The notes under the pieces: model-generated
The model's database searches: none
Told to the model about the DNA's origin: nothing
Seen by the model: only the letters and a program-made list of their open reading frames with translations
Origin: Candidatus Thermochlorobacteriaceae bacterium
Lineage (GTDB): Bacteria > Bacteroidota > Chlorobiia > Chlorobiales > Thermochlorobacteraceae
Reading direction: 5' to 3'
DNA length: 64,000 bases
Assembly (NCBI GenBank): GCA_029263855.1
Contig: JAJUFC010000007.1
Location: 62,001 to 126,000, forward strand
Shown here: piece after piece, positions 34,545 to 45,423 of the stretch
Numbering within the stretch: position 1 is the stretch's first letter
Layout: every line of letters starts with the position of its first letter
Made by a program: the position numbers and the translations under genes

Positions 34545-36572
34545 TTACACTTCTTGAGCGATTCGAATTGGAATTTCAACGAAGAAGGTCGCACCTTTGC
34601 CTTTGCCTTCGGATTCCGCCCAAACTCTTCCGCCATGAAGTTCTACGATTTTCTTGACGATGAACAAGCCCAATCCCGTAGAGCCTTCTTCGTCAGTTGG
34701 ACGTGCCGAAAGGCGTTGAAATCTTCCGAACAGTTTTTTCAAGTCGTTTTCGGAAAGCCCCTGCCCTTCGTCTTTGATAGATAACCTCGCTACCGCTTCC
34801 ATATGTTGATTGACGTCGCTTGCTCTGCGGAGCCTGCTTTTCTCGAGCGGCAGTTTCGTCAATGAAGCCGCGATGTTTTTTTCTCTTGGGCTATACTTCA
34901 TCGCGTTGCTGAGCAGATTGTCAATCACCTCGCGCATTTTGCTCGCGTCAAGATTGAGCGAAATCTCTTCGATATGGTTCAGCAAGATGGTTTGAGATTT
35001 CTTTTTTGCGATGACCTGATTTTCATAGACCGCGTCGCGCAAAATGTTATCCAAGCGATACGGTTTCAAATTGAGCGCAATGTCTGCGATTTCAAACTCG
35101 TTGCTTTTGAGGATTTCGTTGATGAGATTGAGCATGCGATTTGCCGCGCTCTCGATGTGCGTTGCGTATTCATAGACGCTTTTAATCTCGGTTTCGGGCG
35201 TTTCTTTGATGAGGGCAGAAAATCCAATGACGCTTTGAAGCGGGCTTTTTAGGTCGTGCGCGGCGATGGAAAGCAGCTGCGTTTTGACACCGTTCGCTTC
35301 CAGCGCGAGTTGCTTTTGTTTTTCGGCTTCGTCGAGGGCTTTTTGAAGTTCCGCGTTTCGTTCTTTTTCTAGTTCAGTTTCTTTGCGCGCTTGTTCAGTT
35401 TCGTGCATCGCTTGCATTTCGCGCAGACGCTTGGCTTGTCCTTCATCGAAGGCTTGCTTATCAATCAAGTGGTATTGCTCATAATGCTCCAACGATTTCT
35501 GATAATCCTGTTTCGCCTTGAAATGCTTCGCCAATGATTCGTGCGCTTCGGCGATGTCGCGCTTGGTATCGTGCTCTTTGGCAAGTTCGAGGGCTTTGAA
35601 CAAGTAACGTTCCGCTTCTTCAAACCGTCCTAATTGCGAGCAAGACAAGCCGATTGCGTTGTGAGCGATGATGATGCCTTGCTTGTGCCCGATTTTTTCT
35701 CGGATTTGCAAACATTCCAGATGTTTGTTCAGCGCTTCCTCTAACTTGCCCATTCCTGCAAGCGCCGAAGCGATGTTTCCGAGAATTTGAGCGCGCACGA
35801 GCGAGTCGGGAAAGTTTTCAAGCACGTGATACGCCTCTTCATAATGGCGAAGCGCGTCTTCATAATTGGCTTGCTTGTGATAAATGTTTCCGAGATTGAC
35901 GAGGGAGTGCGCAAGGCTTGATGGCGGCGCGAAATTTTTTCGCTTCAACGCGAGATTTCGTTCATAAAAAATCTGCGCGTTTTCAATGTCGCCTATCAAG
36001 TAATACACATTGCCGATGTTCATCAACGTCGAAGCGATTTCAAGTTCGTTGGAGAGTTTTTCTTTTATCGCCAAACTGGTTTGATACGCTTGGAGGGCTT
36101 TGTCGTATTGGGCGAGTTGGAAATACACGTTGCCGATGTTGTGTTGAGAGGTCGCGATGTTCAAGTCGTCGTTGAGCGATTCCGCTATCGCGAGCCGTTG
36201 GTGATGCAGGCGCAAGGCTTCGGCATAGTTCGCCAAGTTCCAATGCGCGTTGCCCAGCGCGCCCAGAATGCGCATCGTCAAAGGCAGGTCGTTCAAACCT
36301 TCCGCCATTTTTTTGGCTTTGGCAAGATGCTCGATAGCGGTCGCGGAGTTTGACATTTTGAATTCCGCCAATCCAAGCATTGCGATGGCGAGGGCGGTTT
36401 GTTGGTCTTTGAACGGCGACGGGTCGAACGTCGCAAGGAGTTTCAACGCGGTTTCGGCGAGCGAGAGGGCGCACGCGGGGTCGCTGTCCATCAGCGATTC
36501 GGAGCGCTTGTTGAGAGAAAGAATTTCCGCTTCCGTCGTTTGCGCCGATTGCGAATCATTTTGCGCGCGCAT
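34545..36572 (-). CDS. TPR-repeat histidine kinase
   Basis: A 675-residue soluble kinase with no leader or membrane segment. About nine tetratricopeptide units (residues 20-370) form a sensory superhelix. A coiled coil (KETELEKERNAELQKAL) leads to the HisKA domain with SIAAHDLKSPLQSVIGF (His near 435) and a HATPase with NLLSNAMKYSP, DEGQGLSEND and GSTGLGLFIVKKIVELHGG. There is no receiver. Tight linkage to a TPR-only gene upstream and the ATP-grasp gene downstream suggests it senses proteins or signals specific to this operon. Confidence 0.93.
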   Translation of the reverse strand: MRAQNDSQSAQTTEAEILSLNKRSESLMDSDPACALSLAETALKLLATFDPSPFKDQQTALAIAMLGLAEFKMSNSATAIEHLAKAKKMAEGLNDLPLTMRILGALGNAHWNLANYAEALRLHHQRLAIAESLNDDLNIATSQHNIGNVYFQLAQYDKALQAYQTSLAIKEKLSNELEIASTLMNIGNVYYLIGDIENAQIFYERNLALKRKNFAPPSSLAHSLVNLGNIYHKQANYEDALRHYEEAYHVLENFPDSLVRAQILGNIASALAGMGKLEEALNKHLECLQIREKIGHKQGIIIAHNAIGLSCSQLGRFEEAERYLFKALELAKEHDTKRDIAEAHESLAKHFKAKQDYQKSLEHYEQYHLIDKQAFDEGQAKRLREMQAMHETEQARKETELEKERNAELQKALDEAEKQKQLALEANGVKTQLLSIAAHDLKSPLQSVIGFSALIKETPETEIKSVYEYATHIESAANRMLNLINEILKSNEFEIADIALNLKPYRLDNILRDAVYENQVIAKKKSQTILLNHIEEISLNLDASKMREVIDNLLSNAMKYSPREKNIAASLTKLPLEKSRLRRASDVNQHMEAVARLSIKDEGQGLSENDLKKLFGRFQRLSARPTDEEGSTGLGLFIVKKIVELHGGRVWAESEGKGKGATFFVEIPIRIAQEV

Positions 36573-36575
36573 CGT

Positions 36576-37652
36576 TCAAGTTCGTTTCGTTTTTGCGTCT
36601 TGTCGAGCGAAGCGTTTGCCCAACGCAAGATATGTTTCCGTCTGTTCGCGTTTTGCGCCAATCGCTTGGCTGAGGTCAAGCGCAGACTTCAAGTTTCGCA
36701 ACGCTTCGTCAAATTGTCCCGTCAGAAGATACGCCTTGCCGATGTTCTTCATTGCCGACGCAACGCCGTGTTTATCGCCGATTTTTTGTCGAATTTCAAG
36801 GCATTGTCGATACCATTCAAGCGCGCCGCCATAGTCGCCCATTTGCTGATGAATAATGCCAATGTTGAAATGCGCGTCTGCGACGCCACGCTTGTGACCG
36901 AGTTCCTCGAACATCGCCAAACAGCGTTGATAGCGTTCAAGCGCGCTGGCGTAATCGGAAGATTCAATGAAAATGTTGCCAATGTTGAAATGCGCGCTGG
37001 CGACGCCACTCTTGTCGCCGAGTTCCTCGAACATCGCCAAACAGCGTTGATAGCGTTCAAGCGCGCTGGCGTAGTCGGAAAATCCAAGATGGACATTGCC
37101 GATGCAGAGGAGCGCGTTTGCGGCGCGGGGCTTGTCGCCGAGTTCCTCAAACATCGCCAAACAGCGTTGATAGCGTTCAAGCGACAGAGCATAATCGGCG
37201 AGTTGAAAATAGACGCCACCGATGTTGTGAAGCGCGCTTGCGACTTTCAGCTTGTCGCCGAGTTCCTCAAACATCGCGAGAGATTGTTCATAGCGCTCAA
37301 TCGCGCGCTCATAGTCAGCAAGGCAAAAACAAGCGGCGCCGCTACAATTCAGCGCATTTGCGACGCCGCGCTTGTCGCCGAGCGGTTCGTAGAGCGCAAG
37401 GCAAGCGTCCAACGCCGCGAGCGCGTCTGAATAGCTCCCCAAACGCAACTGCGCCGCTCCTTTGACGAGCAAAGCGTCGGCTTTTTCTTTGAGCGAATCT
37501 TCGCGCTCGCCAATGAGGTTCAGGGCGTCGCTCGCAAGTTCGAGGGCGCGTTTTGGCGTTTGATCTCGCAGTTGATCCGCGAGCGCGATCAAGGCGCGGA
37601 TTCTTTCTTCCGAAGCGTCCCTCTGAATTTCATTCGTTTCAACCGATTTCAT
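36576..37652 (-). CDS. TPR-repeat protein
   Basis: A 358-residue protein made almost entirely of 40-residue TPR-like units (core: YASALERYQRCLAMFEELGD), with GDKxGVAxAxxNIG linking segments, from about residue 60 to 330. No enzyme domain or leader. The middle units are nearly identical at DNA level, with an exact 120-base period. The gene ends three bases before the kinase start and has the same repeat type, so it may act as a soluble or regulatory extension of the kinase sensor. Confidence 0.9.
   Translation of the reverse strand: MKSVETNEIQRDASEERIRALIALADQLRDQTPKRALELASDALNLIGEREDSLKEKADALLVKGAAQLRLGSYSDALAALDACLALYEPLGDKRGVANALNCSGAACFCLADYERAIERYEQSLAMFEELGDKLKVASALHNIGGVYFQLADYALSLERYQRCLAMFEELGDKPRAANALLCIGNVHLGFSDYASALERYQRCLAMFEELGDKSGVASAHFNIGNIFIESSDYASALERYQRCLAMFEELGHKRGVADAHFNIGIIHQQMGDYGGALEWYRQCLEIRQKIGDKHGVASAMKNIGKAYLLTGQFDEALRNLKSALDLSQAIGAKREQTETYLALGKRFARQDAKTKRT
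36901..37380. repeat. 120-bp tandem repeats inside the TPR gene
   Basis: Four consecutive 120-base units begin at 36901, 37021, 37141 and 37261 and share most of their first 50 bases (AGTTCCTCRAACATCGC, then CAAACAGCGTTGATAGCG in the first three). The units at 36901 and 37021 are nearly identical over 60 bases. The period equals 40 codons. Confidence 0.85.
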
Positions 37653-37656
37653 CTTT

Positions 37657-38505
37657 TCAAGAGAGTTCCGTTACCAAAATCGCCGTCGCAATGTAGGCAG
37701 TCGCCTCAATGACGCTCGCGCCGACGTTGCGGTCTTTGCTAATTTCTTCGTCCAACTTGCCGCCGCGAAGCGCAAAGCCGCCGCCGAGCAAAACGCCTTG
37801 CACCAAAAATTGTCGAATCGGATAAAACGACAAAATGACGAGGAGCGATTTTCCGAATCCCAAGAAGCTTGTTTGATAATCGATGAAATCGCCGCGCAAG
37901 CCATTTCCGACGGCGATGCCGATGCCGACCATCACGCCCGCGTAACTCATCGCCGCCGCGACATTGCCGCCGATGAACTCTTGCGTGTCGTTGTAGTTCG
38001 TCAGCAAGCGATAGAGCCGCGCAATCACGATGAGCGCGAGTTGTCCGACTAAAAAGAAAATGAGCGCGGTCAGGAGCGTGCCGCCTTTCGCGTCGCCCGA
38101 AACCGTGCCTGCGATGACCAAGCCCGTCGCGATGAATCGCCCCGCCGCCACGATGCCAACGGCGACGTTGCGCTTCTCGATTTCTTCGAGGTAATCAACG
38201 GAGTGAAACAATTTGAAACCGAACAGCGAGATGAACGCCAAAAAGAGCACGCCGCCTGCGCCGTAGGCTAAGGCGATGAGCGCGTCTTGCAAGAGGTCGC
38301 CGCTTCCTTCGCCGCGCATCACGGCGGTCGTGATGATGACCACGCCGAACACGTAGCCCGCAATCGCCACGCCCATCGCAGGATTGTCGGCTTTGATGAG
38401 CGCGTCGCTCAAATGCGTTTTCATCAAGAATTGATTGATGAGGCGCGCAAACAAAATCATTGCGAGCATAATGGAGGCGACGAAGAGAATGGATTGAATT
38501 GGCAT
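37657..38505 (-). CDS. DUF350 membrane protein, duplicated domain
   Basis: A 282-residue protein with about eight hydrophobic segments in two similar halves: residues 1-135 with DNPAMGVAIAGYVFGVVIITTAVM, and about 140-282 with NVAAAMSYAGVMVGIGIAVGNGL. Each half matches one DUF350 unit, the family of E. coli YjfL, which has a single unit. DUF350 genes are known to accompany PspA homologs and GSP-synthase-like ATP-grasp genes. It is the first gene of the pspA-type core and lies 19 bases after hepT. A membrane sensor or channel role is inference. Confidence 0.9.
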   Translation of the reverse strand: MPIQSILFVASIMLAMILFARLINQFLMKTHLSDALIKADNPAMGVAIAGYVFGVVIITTAVMRGEGSGDLLQDALIALAYGAGGVLFLAFISLFGFKLFHSVDYLEEIEKRNVAVGIVAAGRFIATGLVIAGTVSGDAKGGTLLTALIFFLVGQLALIVIARLYRLLTNYNDTQEFIGGNVAAAMSYAGVMVGIGIAVGNGLRGDFIDYQTSFLGFGKSLLVILSFYPIRQFLVQGVLLGGGFALRGGKLDEEISKDRNVGASVIEATAYIATAILVTELS

Positions 38506-38524
38506 CGGTGGTTAGAAGTTGTCG

Positions 38525-38939
38525 TTAGTGATTTTCTTTGCCGCTTTCCTTCAACAAAAAGGCGGCGAATTTTTCAAAATCGCTTAGGCGGGTTTCTATG
38601 ATTTTTCTCACGACTTCAAGATTAAGCGACGTGTAATCATGCACGGCGATGTTTCTAAATCCGACCATTTTTTGAAGTTGCGCGCCTAACGCTTTGTCGA
38701 TAAGTTCCGCCTTGACGAGCAACTCGAACGCTTCTCGACTGGTTTGCGGCACGCCCATCTTTCTGATTTTGACAATATGATTTGCCGCGTCAATCGCCGC
38801 TTCCGACGCGCGTTGCAAATTCAAGATGACGGAATCTTGTTTCGTGAAATTGAACTCGAATTCGCTTTCGTAGCCAACGTATTCTTCTCGCACCCTTGCG
38901 ACGCATCGCTCAATGACGCTCGCTTTTCCGACCAAAATG

Positions 38940-38959
<20 letters not shown>
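38525..38959 (-). CDS. HepT-like HEPN toxin (type VII TA)
   Basis: A 144-residue HEPN-domain protein (DUF86/HepT family). It has the motif RxxxxHxY exactly as RNIAVHDY (Arg102, His107, Tyr109). In the studied HepT/MntA pairs this motif is the RNase site and the Tyr is AMPylated by MntA. The start overlaps the end of mntA by 20 bases. All key residues are present, so the pair may be functional. Confidence 0.92.
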
Positions 38960-41035
<2,076 letters not shown>

Positions 41036-41773
41036 TCAGAGCGAGAGCCGCTTAAAGAGCGATTCAGGAATTTGCCGAATAACGAACATAATCCACTTCC
41101 AAAAGGCAGGAAGATAAACTTCATCGCGCCGTTTCTCAATCGCTTTCACAATGCCTTTGGCGACTTGTTCGGGCTTTGCCCATAGCGCGCCTTTTTTGAA
41201 CGATGCGGTCATGGGCGTATCGACGAAGCCGGGCTTGATGGTCAGAACGGCGATGCCTTTGACGTGCAATCGATTGCGCAAGCCTTGAAGGAAAATGGAC
41301 AGCCCGCCTTTCGCCGCGCCATAGACATAATTTGATTGCCGTCCCCTATCGCCTGCGACCGACGAAATAACGGCGATTGTGCCTGTGCCTTGCACTTGCA
41401 TTTCATTGGCTAACAGCGTGAGGAGCGACACGGGACTGATAAAATTGACCGTCATGGCATCAAGTGTTTTTTCCACATTTTGATTGCACTCGTTTTGATT
41501 GGGCAAAACGCCGTGCGCAAGAAGTGCGACATCAATTTGCGTGCAGGTTTGTTTAATCGTTGCCATGAGCGTTGGGTGCTCTTCAATTTTGGCTAAATCG
41601 GCGACAGCGTAAGCGACTTCTTTTGCGCCGCGCACTTTCAAGTCGCTTGCGAGGGTTTGAGTTTGTTCGGGATTTCGCCCAACGAGAAAGAGTTTATTTC
41701 CTTCTTTGGCGTAAAGTTTGGCGACGGCTTTGGCGATTGCCGAAGTCGCTCCGAAAATGACAATGGTTTTCAT
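41036..41773 (-). CDS. SDR family oxidoreductase
   Basis: A 245-residue short-chain dehydrogenase. Nucleotide motif TIVIFGATSAIAKAVA at the N-terminus, VAVISSVAGDRGRQSNYVYGAAKGG with catalytic Ser, Tyr and Lys, and a C-terminal amphipathic segment (FWKWIMFVIRQIP) that may touch membrane. GATSAIA and the overall length recall DprE2-type reductases, but the substrate is not certain. The start at 41773 is the first with a canonical Rossmann beginning; the extra 11 upstream residues are unlikely. Probably first gene of the pgi operon. Confidence 0.85.
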   Translation of the reverse strand: MKTIVIFGATSAIAKAVAKLYAKEGNKLFLVGRNPEQTQTLASDLKVRGAKEVAYAVADLAKIEEHPTLMATIKQTCTQIDVALLAHGVLPNQNECNQNVEKTLDAMTVNFISPVSLLTLLANEMQVQGTGTIAVISSVAGDRGRQSNYVYGAAKGGLSIFLQGLRNRLHVKGIAVLTIKPGFVDTPMTASFKKGALWAKPEQVAKGIVKAIEKRRDEVYLPAFWKWIMFVIRQIPESLFKRLSL

Positions 41774-41954
41774 TTGACCGCATTTTTCTGCAAAAAACTT
41801 CTGCAACTATCACTTCTGCAAATATCACGAAGTTTGAGCGAAGCACGAACAAGATTTTTGCGCCAATCGTATCGGCAAAGGCAATTTTCGGTCAGGCAAC
41901 TTGCGGCGATTTTTAGCAATCGTTTTGCGCTTCACGCATTTCGCCTCCGCTTTG

Positions 41955-42500
41955 TTATCCCAGCAGTGCCAGCATTTGTGCGTTTTCGGGGTGAGCGGGC
42001 AGTTGGTTTGCGAGCGAAAGTCCGCTGATGTATTTGAACTGAACTGCGCCGTTTTTGTCGAGCAAGAATTGTGCAGGGAGCGGTGCGCCGAGTGCCGCGC
42101 CAAGTCCATATTGCTTGAACACGCGCCATTCTGAATCGGAAAGCATTACAAACGGGTAGACTTGTTCGGTTACGATTTGCTTTGTCATCTCGATGTTTGT
42201 TGAAGAGACGACCAGGACATTTGCGCCTTTTTCAAGAAAGGTTTGATAATCGTTTTTGAGATTATTCAGATGCGGAAAGCAAAGCGGGCAGAAAATTTTA
42301 TCGGTGAAAATTCTTGTAAAAACCAGCAAGAGCGGCTTACCGCGAAAGTCCGAGAGTTTGCGCAGTGTACCATTTGAATCGGGCAGTTCAAAATCGGGTG
42401 CGATTTCTCCGATTTGAAACTTATCTTCGGCAAGTCGGGGAACAAAGTTTGCGACAAAATTTGCATTGATTGGATTGATGGATTCAAAAATTGATGGCAT
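41955..42500 (-). CDS. peroxiredoxin-like (AhpC/TSA) protein
   Basis: A 181-residue thioredoxin-fold protein. After about 25 variable residues comes IGEIAPDFELPDSNGTLRKLSDFRGKPLLLVF, then an unusual CPLC pair (TDKIFCPLCFPHLNNL) at the peroxidatic position, and FLLDKNGAVQFKYIS. It should reduce peroxides or disulfides. The two-Cys spacing is more thioredoxin-like than standard Prx. It is divergent from the DUF2256 gene. The 181 bases between it and the SDR gene show no feature I can support. Confidence 0.8.
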   Translation of the reverse strand: MPSIFESINPINANFVANFVPRLAEDKFQIGEIAPDFELPDSNGTLRKLSDFRGKPLLLVFTRIFTDKIFCPLCFPHLNNLKNDYQTFLEKGANVLVVSSTNIEMTKQIVTEQVYPFVMLSDSEWRVFKQYGLGAALGAPLPAQFLLDKNGAVQFKYISGLSLANQLPAHPENAQMLALLG

Positions 42501-42644
42501 TGAAATGGATTGATTTAGTAGATTGGATAAGGCATTACAGTCGCCTCAAAGAACGATTAAGAATATCTGATTCGTTTCCGAAGAAACTTTCCTGTTTTGC
42601 TTTTCCTGTTTTGCTTTCACAATCGCTGTTGGCGACGAATCACG

Positions 42645-42824
42645 ATGAAAAAAGAGCGATACACAAAGTCTACGCTTCCCGAGAAAACTTGTGAGCACTG
42701 CCAGCGTCCAATGGCGTGGCGCAAAGCGTGGGCGAAAAATTGGGACGAGGTCAAATACTGCTCGGAGCGATGCCGCGCCGAAGCCAAACAAAAACGTAGA
42801 ACTCAAACTTCAACACCTCAATGA
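42645..42824 (+). CDS. DUF2256 zinc-binding small protein
   Basis: A 59-residue basic protein with the DUF2256 signature: CEHCQRPMAWRKAWAKNWDE followed by VKYCSERCR. Four Cys should bind one zinc. DUF2256 genes often neighbour photolyase or cryptochrome genes, but none is visible here. The start at 42645 is the ATG just before the conserved part. The stop overlaps the next gene by four bases. Confidence 0.85.
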   Translation: MKKERYTKSTLPEKTCEHCQRPMAWRKAWAKNWDEVKYCSERCRAEAKQKRRTQTSTPQ

Positions 42825-43156
42825 AAAACAAATATGCCAAACAGCCTTCCGCGATGGAAGTTGAGAACCTCATCTACGAAGTTGCTCTCAATCGTGCGTT
42901 GATTTTGATATTGCTTGAAGAATTGGAGAAAACAAATCCGGGGCTGACCGAACGCATTCAAGATGTGCTGAATGCTGAATCACAGCGTATTTACGGGCTG
43001 GTTTCTCAATTTGTCGAAGAGCCATCGCCATATTACGCTCCGCTTTTAGAAATGCGCAAAACCCACGACGATGCCGATAAAGCGGCGGCGATTCTCAAAA
43101 GTATTTTGAACGACCCTGAACCGCCCGCAAAGCCAAAAGGTAAAAAGAAACGCTAA
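42821..43156 (+). CDS. hypothetical protein
   Basis: A 111-residue, mostly helical acidic protein with a basic tail (PPAKPKGKKKR). No leader or recognised domain. The start overlaps the DUF2256 stop by four bases, so the two are coupled. Convergent with the PAS regulator gene 17 bases away. Confidence 0.75.
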   Translation: MKNKYAKQPSAMEVENLIYEVALNRALILILLEELEKTNPGLTERIQDVLNAESQRIYGLVSQFVEEPSPYYAPLLEMRKTHDDADKAAAILKSILNDPEPPAKPKGKKKR

Positions 43157-43173
43157 GTTTTTACGCCTGCTTT

Positions 43174-45402
43174 TTATGCTTGCTCAACAGGCGACTTCGC
43201 CTCAATAAGCACGGCGACTGCTCCCGCAATCAGCCCATTTGAAATAATTGGCGAGAAATGAAAATCAACCTGTAACTCGGCAAACATGAGCGATGTTGCA
43301 ACAGATTCGCCCGATAAAACACTTCGGAACGCGGCAAGAAGTTGCGGGTGCTTGCCGTAAAGTTCGTAGATAGATTTCCCTTTTGAAGCCGACGACACAA
43401 AGTGATGTTGTTCGGTTGATTTTCCGAAAATGCCTGTGATGATACCTGCATCGTCAAAAGTGATAAGTGAAACAGGAGCGGCGTTGAGCATCGGCTCAAT
43501 GATTTGTTTGAACTGACGATGTTCGCTTTCCATTGTTTCGCGTTTTGTTACGTCTGTAAGAATCGTCAGCACGCCGAGCGGATTTCCGACTTCGTCGTCA
43601 AGACGCGAGATAAACATCTCCGCCGATTTTTGCTCGCCGTCGGGCGTAAGGTATTTGATTTTTCCGTCCCATCGTCCAACGCTTTGAAGCGACTCTATTG
43701 CCGCTTTACGCTCTTTTGAGGAGGCGTATTTGTATTTCATCACCTCGTCAGACTTTTTGCCCAATGCCTCTCCCGCAGGCACGCCGTGAAAGACAGCCGC
43801 CGCTTCGTTCCAATAGCGGATGTCGCCTGAGGCACTCACCATCACAATGGCAAGATTGAGCGCGTCGAGTATTGCTGATTTTTCAGTCAATATTCGCTCT
43901 TTCATTTTCAACTCTTTTTGCGCCTCGTGAAGTTTGGCGGATTTATCTTGAACGCTGCTTTCTAAAATTTTGACATCGTTTTCAAGACGCTCGACTTCTC
44001 GGTCGGCTTGCTCCCAATCGGCGCGCAGTTGCGAAATGGTGCTTTGGGCTTGTGCAAGTTGCGCCTCGAGTTCTGCTTCTCTTTGTGCATTGCCTTTTGG
44101 CTGTGCTGAAAGCGTTTGAATGGTTTGGTTTGCTTGTGAAAGTTCTTGTTCGAGGTTTTGTCGTTTGCGCGTCTCTTCGTCGATCTTTTTGCGAAGGTCG
44201 TTTAGTTCCTTTGTGAAGCGTTGCGCCAGAGATTGCGCCGATTCTTGCGCGGCAATCAGTTTTGATTCAAGGCTTTGCTTTTCTTCTTCGGCGTTTGCCA
44301 ATTCGGCTTTCGCGGTCTCGATTTGTTCGGAAAATGCACCAACGTTGGTTACTTGTTGGTTGAGTGCGGCATCGTATTGCTTGAACATCGCTTCAAATTG
44401 AGCGAGTTGATTGCCCGCACTCTCGACGGCTTCTCGAAGTTGATTGCCCGTAATGAGCGCGTCTTGAAGCTCAATCCGCAGTTGCATTTCCGCCTCTTGC
44501 GCCTTTTCGACCTCGTCTATTAACTGCTTTTCGCGTTCTATTTTTTCCGACAGTTCCGCTTTTAGCCGCGCATTGGCTTGACGCTCTTCTTCGTAGGCGT
44601 TTGCCGAAAGAGATGCTTGTTCTTGCGCTAACTTCAAAGCTTCTGAAAGTTCATTGAGGGCTTGACGTGCGCTTTCAAGTTGTAAGTCAACTTGGGCAAC
44701 TTTGCTTGAATCGTTTTTAAGAGCCTGAACTTCGGAGCGGGTTTGTTCAAGCGTGTTTTGAAGTTCAAAGTTACGCTCGCTCAGCGTGGCGACGGTATCA
44801 GTCAGTTCATTGATTTTTTTCTGCAGGTCTTCTATCACAACTGAAGAAGACGCATGGCTTGGCACATCGGGTAGGGCGTGTTTGTGCGTTTCTTTTTGCG
44901 TCGTTGTTGTGGGAGCGTTCTCATCTTCAATAAACGGCGACTGCAATCGCGCCAGTTGCGCACGAACGGCTTCGAGATTTTTTAGGAAGTCTTCCGACGG
45001 CGGCGGTGCTTGCGTCTGTAGCGTTTTAGCAGGCTTCCGACTCAACACTTCTTTTATTGCCGCTGATAAAAATTGCAAATGCGACTTGAATACATAATCC
45101 GACGCGCCTTTTTTCAAAACATCTGCAACGACGGTTTCATCTGTAATTTTTGAGAGAACGATGACGGGAACAGATATTGACTTTGATTTTAGATAATCGA
45201 TAACATCGTTCACGGTTTTCCGCTTTTGAAGGGCATATTCGCACATTACTAAGTCAAATGATTGCTCTTCTAATGCTTCTTCAAACTCTTCAAACGATTC
45301 TACATGCTCAATTTCGGGTTGCAGTTCGTCGCTCCTGAGCGTCAGCCAAGCCACTTGCGCGTCTAAAAGAGAAGTATCAAAATGAAGTATGCGAATACTC
45401 AT
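43174..45402 (-). CDS. receiver-coiled-coil-PAS regulator with Glu at the phospho-site
   Basis: A 742-residue soluble signalling protein. The N-terminal receiver-like domain (1-125) has Glu55 where the phospho-acceptor Asp is expected (DLVMCEYALQ) but keeps the Lys (SDYVFKSHL). A long coiled coil of about 330 residues follows. Two PAS domains (about 500-620 and 630-742) end the protein, with no kinase, GGDEF or output domain. The Glu could mimic a permanently phosphorylated state. It may be a scaffold or part of a chemosensory/kinase complex. ftsY lies directly upstream on the same strand. Confidence 0.82.
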   Translation of the reverse strand: MSIRILHFDTSLLDAQVAWLTLRSDELQPEIEHVESFEEFEEALEEQSFDLVMCEYALQKRKTVNDVIDYLKSKSISVPVIVLSKITDETVVADVLKKGASDYVFKSHLQFLSAAIKEVLSRKPAKTLQTQAPPPSEDFLKNLEAVRAQLARLQSPFIEDENAPTTTTQKETHKHALPDVPSHASSSVVIEDLQKKINELTDTVATLSERNFELQNTLEQTRSEVQALKNDSSKVAQVDLQLESARQALNELSEALKLAQEQASLSANAYEEERQANARLKAELSEKIEREKQLIDEVEKAQEAEMQLRIELQDALITGNQLREAVESAGNQLAQFEAMFKQYDAALNQQVTNVGAFSEQIETAKAELANAEEEKQSLESKLIAAQESAQSLAQRFTKELNDLRKKIDEETRKRQNLEQELSQANQTIQTLSAQPKGNAQREAELEAQLAQAQSTISQLRADWEQADREVERLENDVKILESSVQDKSAKLHEAQKELKMKERILTEKSAILDALNLAIVMVSASGDIRYWNEAAAVFHGVPAGEALGKKSDEVMKYKYASSKERKAAIESLQSVGRWDGKIKYLTPDGEQKSAEMFISRLDDEVGNPLGVLTILTDVTKRETMESEHRQFKQIIEPMLNAAPVSLITFDDAGIITGIFGKSTEQHHFVSSASKGKSIYELYGKHPQLLAAFRSVLSGESVATSLMFAELQVDFHFSPIISNGLIAGAVAVLIEAKSPVEQA

Positions 45403-45423
45403 CGTCGTGTAGTTTTTTCAAAA

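Noticed and set aside
36901-37380. CRISPR-like regular repeats
   Set aside because: The 120-base period is in frame and codes TPR units; there are no unique spacers and no cas genes.
36399-37430. 343-residue plus-strand frame with repeats
   Set aside because: Antisense shadow of the repetitive TPR gene. The repeats arise from the same 120-base DNA units, and no domain is recognised.
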